From: Avichristensenella sp031550535
Lineage (GTDB): Bacteria > Bacillota > Clostridia > Christensenellales > Aristaeellaceae
Direction of reading: 5' to 3'
DNA length: 64,000 bases
NCBI GenBank assembly: GCA_031550535.1
Contig: JAVBOM010000038.1
Coordinates: forward strand, 41,694 to 105,693
Notes under the pieces: generated by a model
Seen by the model: the letters and a program-made list of their open reading frames with translations, nothing else
Told to the model about the DNA's origin: nothing
Database searches by the model: none
Position numbers and translations under genes: made by a program
Shown here: positions 57,981 to 64,000 of the stretch, one piece after another
Position numbering within the stretch: the stretch's first letter is position 1
Layout: every line of letters starts with the position of its first letter

Positions 57981-59501
57981 ATGGCGCTTTCGATGCGGGG
58001 CATCCAAAAGGCGTTCGGCGCGAACCTCGTGCTGCGGGATGTCGGGCTGACGCTTGAGGGTGGCGAGATTCGCGCGCTGATCGGCGAAAACGGCGCGGGC
58101 AAGACGACCCTGATGAACATCCTGGGCGGTGTGGTGAGCGCGGACCTTGGCACGATCCAGGTGGATGGCGCGCTGATGCGGTTTCACTCGCCGCGCGAAT
58201 CGCTCGCCGCGGGGATCGCCTTCATCCACCAGGAGCTGAACCTGGTGAACGACCTGACGGTCTGCGAGAACCTGTTCCTTGGCCGGGAGATCAAGAAAAG
58301 GAGCGGGCTGCTTGACGCCATGGAAATGCATAACCAAGCGAAGGCGGTGCTGGACAGCATTGGCATCGACCTGGACCCGGGGGCGATGGTGCGCGATCTG
58401 GACGCGTCGTACAAGCAGGTGGTGGAGATCGTGCGGGCGCTGCAGGCGCGGGCCAGGATCATCATCATGGACGAGCCGACCACGTCGCTGACCGAGACGG
58501 AGATCGCCCGCGTGTTCGGCATGATGCGCCAGGTGAAGTCGCAGGGGGTGTCCATCATCTTCATCTCCCATAAGCTCGGGGAGGTGCTGACGGTGTGCGA
58601 CACGTTCACCGTGCTCCGCGACGGGCGCGTGGTGGCCGAGGGCGAGACAAGCGGCGTAAAGGAGATCGATCTTGCGCGGCACATGGTCGGGCATGATGTG
58701 CGCACGGAGAGCCTGCATAAGGAGCGCGACCAAGGCGAAGTGGCGATGCGCGCCACGGGGCTGACGCTCGGGCGGGCGTTTCGCGGTGTGGACTTCGCGC
58801 TGCGCGCGGGGGAGATTCTGGGCTTCACCGGGCTGCTGGGCGACGGGCGAAGCGCGCTGTTCCAAGCGATTTTTTCCGGCGCGAAGGGGATAACCGGGAG
58901 CCTCACGGTGAACGGGCAGACCGTCCGCCCCAGGGGCACCAGCCATTCGCTGCGCATCGGGATCGGGTATGTGCCGCGCGACCGCAAGGAGAACGGCATT
59001 GTCAAGGATATGACGGTGCTGCACAACATGTCGCTGGTGACGATTGGCCGCCTGACGCGGGCCGGGCTGATCGACCACCGGCGCGAGCGGGCGATGGCCG
59101 AGGGGCAGGTGCGGGATCTTCGGATCAAGGTGGAGAGCGTGGACCTGCCGATTGGCAGCCTGTCCGGCGGCAACCAGCAGAAGGTCGTGCTGGCCAAATG
59201 GCTGGCAGCGTCGCCACGGATCATGATCTTTGACAACCCGACCCAGGGCGTGGATGTTGGCGCGAAAGAGGAGATTTACGACATCATCGGCCGTCTGGCG
59301 GATGAGGGCGTGGCCGTGGTGATCCTCTCCAGCGAGGCGCAGGAGATTGTCCGCGTGTGCGGGCGCGCGCTGGTGATGTACGCCGGGGAGATATGCGGGG
59401 AACTGACGGGCAGGGACCTGAGCGAGCAAAACATCATGGTGCTCGCGACGGGCGGCAGCCTGTCCGGGCCGCAGACGGAAGCGGGGGGCGTGGAAGAATG
59501 A
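57981..59501 (+). CDS. Sugar ABC transporter ATP-binding protein (RbsA-type)
   Basis: The 506-residue protein carries two ABC domains. The first has Walker A IGENGAGKTTLM (about 36) and Walker B IIMDEPTTSLT, with a variant signature LDASYKQVVEI. The second has a degenerate P-loop (GLLGDGRSALF) and intact LSGGNQQKVVLAKWL. This pattern is typical of RbsA/XylG. I chose the second ATG (57981) because it is seven bases after AGGAGG. The stop overlaps the permease start in an ATGA. Confidence 0.9.
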   Translation: MALSMRGIQKAFGANLVLRDVGLTLEGGEIRALIGENGAGKTTLMNILGGVVSADLGTIQVDGALMRFHSPRESLAAGIAFIHQELNLVNDLTVCENLFLGREIKKRSGLLDAMEMHNQAKAVLDSIGIDLDPGAMVRDLDASYKQVVEIVRALQARARIIIMDEPTTSLTETEIARVFGMMRQVKSQGVSIIFISHKLGEVLTVCDTFTVLRDGRVVAEGETSGVKEIDLARHMVGHDVRTESLHKERDQGEVAMRATGLTLGRAFRGVDFALRAGEILGFTGLLGDGRSALFQAIFSGAKGITGSLTVNGQTVRPRGTSHSLRIGIGYVPRDRKENGIVKDMTVLHNMSLVTIGRLTRAGLIDHRRERAMAEGQVRDLRIKVESVDLPIGSLSGGNQQKVVLAKWLAASPRIMIFDNPTQGVDVGAKEEIYDIIGRLADEGVAVVILSSEAQEIVRVCGRALVMYAGEICGELTGRDLSEQNIMVLATGGSLSGPQTEAGGVEE

Positions 59502-60508
59502 ACTGGATCAAGCATAAATGGCGCACGGTGCCGCTATTTTCGACCGCCATGGCGCTGCTATTGATGATACTGTTGCAGACGTACGCGCTGGGCTTTGCGT
59601 TTCCATCCTTTGGCGCGTGGTTTGACACGTGGCTGGCCAACTGGCTGAACATCCTGCGCAACAACGCCATCGTCGGCATGATCGCGCTGGGCATGACGTT
59701 CGTCATCATCACGGGCGGCATTGACCTGGCCGTCGGGTCCACGCTGGTGGGCGTCGGCACCATTCTGATGATGTGCATCGACACCGGGAGCGGCGGGTGG
59801 CTCGGGAGCCTTGGCATCACCGGGGTGCCCGCGTACGCGATCGGCATTGTGGCGTGCCTGCTGGCGGGGCTGGCGCTCGGGTCGCTGATCGGCCTTGCGA
59901 TCACCAAGGGGCGCGTGCCGCCGTTCATTGTGACGCTGGGCGCAATGAACATCATCCGCTCCGTGACGCAGCACTTTATGCAGAGCTACACGCCCCGCGT
60001 GCCGAAGGATTTCACGCTGATCGCCAACCAGGTGATCGGCGGCCAGCGGTTTTTGCCGATCATCTACTGGCTGGTTCTCGCCGTCATCATGGCGGTCATC
60101 GCGCGGCAGACCGCGTTTGGCCGGTATATATACGCGGTTGGGTCGAACGAAAAGACGGCGCGGCTGTCCGGCATCAGCGTGAACTGGGTGAAGTACAAGG
60201 TCTACGCGCTGATGGGGCTGATCGTCTCCGTCGCGGCGGTGCTGCAGGTATCGCGCATCGGGTCGATGGACACGGCGTCGGCCGGTAGCGGGTACGAGCT
60301 GGACGCGATCGCGGCGGTCATTGTCGGCGGGACGAGCATGTCCGGCGGCAAGGGTTCGATCTGGGGCACGGTGCTGGGCATGCTGATCATCGGCGTGATG
60401 AACAACCTACTGAACCTGATCGGCGTGCCATCGTTCCTGCGCAATGCGTTCAAGGGCGCGATTGTGGTGGCGGCGGTGCTGATGCAGCGGAAGGAGAAGG
60501 ACGCGTAA
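59498..60508 (+). CDS. Sugar ABC transporter permease (RbsC-type)
   Basis: The 336-residue permease has about nine hydrophobic segments and the RbsC family landmarks NNAIVGMIALGMTFVIITGGIDLAVGS (about 55-80), PPFIVTLGAMNIIRSV and GTSMSGGKGSIWGTVLGML near the end. It completes the importer with the preceding ATPase and binding protein. No catabolic genes for the sugar are adjacent. Confidence 0.9.
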   Translation: MNWIKHKWRTVPLFSTAMALLLMILLQTYALGFAFPSFGAWFDTWLANWLNILRNNAIVGMIALGMTFVIITGGIDLAVGSTLVGVGTILMMCIDTGSGGWLGSLGITGVPAYAIGIVACLLAGLALGSLIGLAITKGRVPPFIVTLGAMNIIRSVTQHFMQSYTPRVPKDFTLIANQVIGGQRFLPIIYWLVLAVIMAVIARQTAFGRYIYAVGSNEKTARLSGISVNWVKYKVYALMGLIVSVAAVLQVSRIGSMDTASAGSGYELDAIAAVIVGGTSMSGGKGSIWGTVLGMLIIGVMNNLLNLIGVPSFLRNAFKGAIVVAAVLMQRKEKDA

Positions 60509-60591
60509 AGGGTACACGTCGCGTTTCGCCATTGTCGCGCTGGCCTTTTGGGGCCATCGCTCTGTGGCTCGCCGGACAAACGTCACATCTG

Positions 60592-60613
60592 TTTCCGCCA
60601 CTGGCGGAATGCG
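60592..60613 (+). repeat. Second repeat family (type C), copy 1 core
   Basis: 22-bp core containing TCCGCC-ACT-GGCGGA, identical to 60819-60840. The flanks are related over about 90 bp. Confidence 0.65.
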
Positions 60614-60648
60614 GCGTTTGTCCCCTTACGATATCTCCCTGACGAAGG

Positions 60649-60704
60649 AAGGGATTTCTTGCGAAATCCCTCTATGGCGGCCGATTGTTCCAATCAGCAC
60701 CGCC
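60649..60704 (+). repeat. Type A repeat between the Rbs-type operon and the QueG-like gene
   Basis: GGGATTTC-TTGC-GAAATCCC and GGCGGCCGATTGTTCCAATCAGC-ACCGCC; both hairpins are preserved with changes. Confidence 0.8.
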
Positions 60705-60818
60705 GTCAAGGAATGTTTTCCTCCGGCTTCGCCTTTGGAAAACTCCCCGCCCGTCCGGGTTTTCGCATTGTCGTGCGCGGTGTGCACTCTGTGCGAAAAT
60801 CGACCTGCGGCGCATTTC

Positions 60819-60840
60819 TTTCCGCCACTGGCGGAATGCG
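60819..60840 (+). repeat. Second repeat family (type C), copy 2 core
   Basis: Identical 22-bp partner of 60592-60613, 227 bp downstream. Confidence 0.65.
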
Positions 60841-60927
60841 CCTTCGGTCCCAGCAAAGCCGGTCGATACGATTGTTGGTCGAGGGCCTCGGCCCTCGAAC
60901 TCCCCGAGGGAGAAGGAGGGTAACGCC

Positions 60928-61782
60928 ATGGATTTTGAGGCTCTCAAAGCCGCCGCGACAGCCTTTCTGCTGCATCACGAGGGAAACGCTGTCTCCGCCG
61001 ATGACGCGATGCGCGATGATCTGGCCGGCCTGACGCTGTTTGACGCGCCTGTCTTTGCCGTGGGCGCGGCGGACGACCCGCTGTTTGCGGAGCTGCGGGA
61101 GCCCGGCGCGGTGCATCCGGAGTATGCGCTGCCAGAGGAATGGGTGCCCGGCGCGCGGAGCGTGGTATCGTTTTTCGCGCCGTTTTCCGCGCGGGTCAAG
61201 GAAGCGAACGCTGTCGACGCGAAGAACCCAGCGGACGAGTGGCTGCACGCGCGCGCCGAGGGCGAGGCGATGCTGAACCGCCTGCGCGTGTTTGTGCGGG
61301 ACGCGTTCATCACGGAGGGATACGCGGCGGTCGCGCCGATGCTCGATTCGCGCTACCGCATGCTGGAACGGTTCGCGCCCAACTGGTCCGAGCGGCACAC
61401 GGGGTATGTGTGCGGCTTGGGGACGTTCGGAATGTCCAAAGGGCTGGTTACGGAAAAAGGCGTGGCCGGGCGGATCGGCAGTGTGGTGACGGATTGTCCG
61501 CTGCCGGTGACGGAGCGGCTGTACGCGGACCGGTACGCGAACTGCTCGCGGTGCGGTGCGTGCGCGGCGCGGTGCCCGGTGCGGTGCATCGACCCCGCCC
61601 GGGGCATGGACGCGGCCAAGGCGCATCCGGCGTGCAGCGCGTTTTTGGACGCGATTGAGGCGCGGCCGGCGCGGGGAAAGAGCGCAAAACCGCGATACGG
61701 CTGCGGAAAGTGCCAGGCGGGCGTGCCGTGCCAGGACGGGATACCGGAAGGAGGCCGACAATGGAGACAAACCCGCGCTTGA
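60928..61782 (+). CDS. QueG-like 4Fe-4S double-cluster protein
   Basis: The 284-residue protein resembles epoxyqueuosine-reductase relatives. An N-terminal domain (VPGARSVVSFFAPFS, YVCGLGTFGMSKGLVTEKGVAGRIGSVVTD) is followed by a ferredoxin-type cluster CSRCGACAARCPVRC (about 197-211) and more cysteines near the end (CGKC, PCQDG). True QueG also has a cobalamin domain that I cannot confirm, so a generic Fe-S reductase is the safer call. GGAGGG precedes the ATG. It overlaps the next gene by 22 bp. Confidence 0.75.
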   Translation: MDFEALKAAATAFLLHHEGNAVSADDAMRDDLAGLTLFDAPVFAVGAADDPLFAELREPGAVHPEYALPEEWVPGARSVVSFFAPFSARVKEANAVDAKNPADEWLHARAEGEAMLNRLRVFVRDAFITEGYAAVAPMLDSRYRMLERFAPNWSERHTGYVCGLGTFGMSKGLVTEKGVAGRIGSVVTDCPLPVTERLYADRYANCSRCGACAARCPVRCIDPARGMDAAKAHPACSAFLDAIEARPARGKSAKPRYGCGKCQAGVPCQDGIPEGGRQWRQTRA

Positions 61783-62012
61783 AGGAGCTTGTTTTGGAGG
61801 TTGTTAACAACCAGATCAAGGACAACACGCCCCCTATCACGCGCGAGACATTGAAACGCCTGATGGATGAGGGCGCGCCGGAACCGCTTGCGAGGGAATG
61901 GATCGCGGCGGCGGTTCTGGAGGAACTGTATGATGTAATGAAAAATCAGGTTCCGTTTGACGAAGAGCGATACGCACGCAGTCTATCGGCGCTCCACTAT
62001 AAGCCCGCGTGA
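61761..62012 (+). CDS. Conserved small protein of unknown function
   Basis: I do not recognise this 83-residue soluble helical protein (LKELVLEVVNNQIKDNTPPITRETLKRLMDEG..AREWIAAAVLEELYDVMKN). GGAGG lies before the ATG at 61761. It overlaps the Fe-S protein gene by 22 bp, implying translational coupling. Confidence 0.68.
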   Translation: METNPRLKELVLEVVNNQIKDNTPPITRETLKRLMDEGAPEPLAREWIAAAVLEELYDVMKNQVPFDEERYARSLSALHYKPA

Positions 62013-62090
62013 AAGCGGCCTCCACGGGTGGGCTGGCCGCGCGGAAATCCCCGAGAATCGCTATTTGTTTTGCAATTCTCGCGGATTCCC

Positions 62091-62119
62091 TTGCATTTTT
62101 CCAACAATTTGGGTACAAT
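62091..62119 (+). promoter_or_regulatory. Sigma-A promoter of the gap gene
   Basis: TTGCAT (62091-62096), 17-bp spacer, TACAAT (62114-62119). A hairpin (CGAGAAT, 16-nt loop, ATTCTCG) lies immediately upstream and may end the previous transcript. Confidence 0.72.
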
Positions 62120-62168
62120 AATCTGTGGAGAAGGATAGAAGAAAGAGCGACTGTAAGGAGGAAAAAAC

Positions 62169-63188
62169 ATGCCTACGAACATTGGTATTAACGGCTTTGG
62201 GCGCATTGGCCGCCTGGTTTTCCGCGCTTCCCTGACGAATCCGGATCTCGTCGTCACGGCGATCAACGATCCGTTCATCGACCCCAAGTACATGGCGTAC
62301 ATGCTGCGCTATGACACGGTGCACGGCAAATTCGAAGGCGAAATCGGCGTGAAAGACGACGCGATCACCGTGAACGGCCGCGAGATCAAGGTTTATGCCT
62401 GCATGAAGCCCGAAGAGATTCCGTGGAGCGCGACGGGCGTTGAATATGTGGCCGAGGCGACCGGCGTGTTTACGGACGCCGAAGCCTGCTCGGCGCACTT
62501 CAAAGGCGGCGCGAAGAAGGTCGTCATCACCGCGCCAGCGAAGGACAAGGGCACGCCGATGTTCGTGATGGGCGTTAACCAGGATAAGTACACCAAGGAC
62601 ATGAAGGTCGTCTCCAACGCGAGCTGCACCACGAACTGCCTGGCTCCGCTCGCCTGCGTGATCAACGACAAATACGGCATTGCCGAAGGTTTGATGACGA
62701 CCGTACACGCGACCACGGCGACGCAGAAAACGGTCGACGGCCCGTCCAAGAAGGACTGGCGCGGCGGCCGCGGCGCGGCGTTCAACATCATCCCGTCCTC
62801 GACCGGCGCGGCCAAGGCCGTGGGCGTCGTCATCCCGGAACTCAACGGCAAGCTGACCGGCATGTCATTCCGCGTGCCGACGGCGGACGTGTCCGTGGTG
62901 GACCTGACGGTCAACCTCAAGACGCCGACGACGATGGAAGAGATCAAGAAGACGATGAAGGAAGCGTCCGAGTCCCCGCGTTGGAAGGGCATCATCGGCT
63001 ACACCGAGGAAGCCGTCGTGTCCAGCGACTTCATCCACGATTCCCGCACCTCCATCTTCGACGCGACCGCGGGCATCCAGCTCTCCGAGACGTTTGTGAA
63101 GCTGGTGGCGTGGTATGACAACGAGTGGGGCTATTCCTGCAAGGTGCTCGAGCTTATTCAGCACATGGCGAAGGTCGACGCGAAGTAA
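62169..63188 (+). CDS. gap: Glyceraldehyde-3-phosphate dehydrogenase, type I
   Basis: The 339-residue glycolytic enzyme oxidises glyceraldehyde 3-phosphate to 1,3-bisphosphoglycerate with NAD. It has NGFGRIGRLVFRA at the N-terminus, the active-site SNASCTTNCLAP (Cys at about 155), HATTATQKTVDGPSKKDWRGGR and the C-terminal WYDNEWGYS. GGAGG precedes the ATG. It is monocistronic, with its own promoter and terminator. Confidence 0.97.
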   Translation: MPTNIGINGFGRIGRLVFRASLTNPDLVVTAINDPFIDPKYMAYMLRYDTVHGKFEGEIGVKDDAITVNGREIKVYACMKPEEIPWSATGVEYVAEATGVFTDAEACSAHFKGGAKKVVITAPAKDKGTPMFVMGVNQDKYTKDMKVVSNASCTTNCLAPLACVINDKYGIAEGLMTTVHATTATQKTVDGPSKKDWRGGRGAAFNIIPSSTGAAKAVGVVIPELNGKLTGMSFRVPTADVSVVDLTVNLKTPTTMEEIKKTMKEASESPRWKGIIGYTEEAVVSSDFIHDSRTSIFDATAGIQLSETFVKLVAWYDNEWGYSCKVLELIQHMAKVDAK

Positions 63189-63222
63189 GCGAAACCGCTC
63201 GCGGCGAACCGGATACGATCAG

Positions 63223-63262
63223 CCCTCCCGCCCCGATACCCGGGATGGGAGGGTACCTTTTT
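63223..63262 (+). terminator. Rho-independent terminator of gap
   Basis: CCCTCCC (63223-63229) pairs with GGGAGGG (63247-63253), followed by TACCTTTTT. Confidence 0.78.
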
Positions 63263-63304
63263 ACACGCGCTGTTTCGCGCCGCGCGTCTTTGCGGAGGGG
63301 TTGC

Positions 63305-63688
63305 ATGAAGCTGGATCACATGGCGCTGTATGCCGAGGACTTGGAGACCATGAAGGCGTTTTACGAGCGATACTTCGGCGCGCGGGCAAACGCCCAGTAC
63401 CACAACCCCCGGACGGGCCTGCGAACGTATTTTCTGACATTCGACGGCGGCGCGAGGCTGGAAATCATGGCAAGGCCGGAGGTCACGCGGCAGCCCAAGG
63501 CGCCGCATGCCGCCGGGTATGTTCACCTCGCGTTCGGCACCGGCGGCAAGGAGGCCGTGGACCGGCTGACGGAGCAATTGAAGCGGGACGGGTACACGGT
63601 GGTCAGCAGCCCGCGCACGACCGGCGACGGGTATTACGAAAGCTGCGTGCTCGATCCGGAGGGAAACCAGGTGGAGATTGTCGAATAG
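63305..63688 (+). CDS. VOC/glyoxalase-family protein
   Basis: The 127-residue protein has the vicinal-oxygen-chelate layout: LDHMALYAEDLETMKAFYERYFG at the start, RTYFLTFDGGARLEIM in the middle and SCVLDPEGNQVEIVE at the end, with metal-ligand His and Glu at the expected places. Members include lactoylglutathione lyases and thiol transferases; the exact reaction is unknown. GGAGGGG precedes the ATG. Confidence 0.82.
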   Translation: MKLDHMALYAEDLETMKAFYERYFGARANAQYHNPRTGLRTYFLTFDGGARLEIMARPEVTRQPKAPHAAGYVHLAFGTGGKEAVDRLTEQLKRDGYTVVSSPRTTGDGYYESCVLDPEGNQVEIVE

Positions 63689-63794
63689 CCGCGGGCAGAC
63701 GCACCACTGGAACATGCGGTCAGCACGATGGGCCACAGCACGGGTTTCCCGCGCGAATCCCGCGATTTTCTCCCATGCCGGCCCAATTTTCCCA

Positions 63795-63823
63795 TTGACA
63801 AGCCTCTCCGTTCCGAGTATAAT
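63795..63823 (+). promoter_or_regulatory. Consensus sigma-A promoter of the tRNA genes
   Basis: Perfect TTGACA (63795-63800), 17-bp spacer, perfect TATAAT (63818-63823), about 23 bp before the first tRNA. Confidence 0.88.
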
Positions 63824-63845
63824 ATCGATTGTTCGCAAGGGATAT

Positions 63846-63919
63846 TGGGGAATGGTGTAACGGCAGCACCTACGACTCTGACTCGTATTGTCTAGGTTCA
63901 AATCCTAGTTCCCCAGCCA
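63846..63919 (+). tRNA. tRNA-Gln (anticodon CTG)
   Basis: Acceptor TGGGGAA pairs with TTCCCCA; discriminator G and encoded CCA. The anticodon stem TACGA/TCGTA encloses the loop CTCTGAC with anticodon CTG, and the T-loop GGTTCAAATCC is present. Confidence 0.92.
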
Positions 63920-63923
63920 ACGT

Positions 63924-63999
63924 GCCTCCGTGGTCTAGTGGCCTAGGACACCGCCCTCTCAAGGCGGCAACACGGGTTCGAATCCCGTCGGAGGTGCCA
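63924..63999 (+). tRNA. tRNA-Glu (anticodon CTC)
   Basis: Acceptor GCCTCCG with CGGAGGT (first pair G-U), encoded CCA. The anticodon stem CCGCC/GGCGG encloses CTCTCAA with anticodon CTC, and the T-loop GGTTCGAATCC is present. It is 4 bp after tRNA-Gln and probably processed from the same transcript. Confidence 0.9.
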
Positions 64000-64000
64000 T

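Larger units (their letters stand above)
60509..60927. other. 419-bp intergenic region with paired repeats
   Basis: No gene is supported. It holds a type A repeat (60649-60704) and two diverged copies of another element (60533-60625 and 60763-60853) sharing an identical 22-bp core. A palindrome near 60882-60899 (CGAGGGCC..GGCCCTCG) lies just before the Shine-Dalgarno of the next gene. Confidence 0.6.

Noticed and set aside
60707..60927. Upstream extension of the QueG-like frame
   Set aside because: It translates repeat DNA; the ATG at 60928 has its own GGAGGG.

Overview
The window looks like chromosomal DNA of a GC-rich, endospore-forming Bacillota, probably a Clostridia lineage. The evidence is a full-length SpoIVA, a BclA-like collagen-repeat protein, the murB-rapZ-whiA-crh cluster, strong GGAGG Shine-Dalgarno sites, TTG/GTG starts and sigma-A promoters with 17-bp spacers. 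The assignment below phylum level is inference. There is no phage, transposase or CRISPR array.

Left part (1-19.5 kb), mostly housekeeping: a lipoate ligase, a GpsA-like dehydrogenase and a phosphoesterase (+); a MerR regulator and spoIVA (-); an acetyltransferase; two membrane or exported proteins; murB-rapZ-whiA-crh with yvcK missing; and a nicotinamidase-like hydrolase. At 12.1-12.9 kb lie three paralogous small-RNA genes. Each has a promoter preceded by hexamers repeating every 11 bp (first hexamer TTCACA) and ends in a hairpin with a related loop. After them come a YyaL-type protein, a tandem PII protein paired with a DUF1538 permease, a UGT-type glycosyltransferase and a degenerate hydroxyacid dehydrogenase.

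Middle (19.6-51.5 kb), catabolic: (i) an Fe3+/polyamine-type ABC importer with a creatininase-family enzyme, a BadF/NAGK-type kinase, a ROK repressor and an ArgH-like lyase. (ii) A tightly overlapped nine-gene minus-strand operon (28.3-38.1 kb): MBL hydrolase, SDR, IlvD/Edd dehydratase, flavoprotein, FdrA split into two ORFs, AllG (DUF1116), an acetate-kinase-family kinase and AllH (DUF2877). (iii) A regulator facing that operon, then a plus-strand sugar-acid/oligosaccharide locus (39.6-51.5 kb): KDPG aldolase, KDG kinase, two paralogous six-hairpin proteins, mutarotase, LplB/YtcP-type importer and GH43-like protein. Operons ii and iii plausibly share one regulator and feed sugar acids through dehydration and KDPG cleavage, with ATP made by the FdrA/AllGH/kinase module.

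Right part (51.6-64 kb): the spore collagen-like protein, a zinc-ribbon membrane protein with a broken duplicate, an acetyltransferase, a MATE exporter, an Rbs-type importer, a QueG-like Fe-S protein, GAPDH, a VOC protein and tRNA-Gln/tRNA-Glu.

A dispersed repeat of about 55-60 bp with two hairpins (types A and B, 15 copies noted) sits between genes throughout, often between a promoter and a Shine-Dalgarno site or between operon genes. It and the small-RNA cluster are the most novel-looking features.
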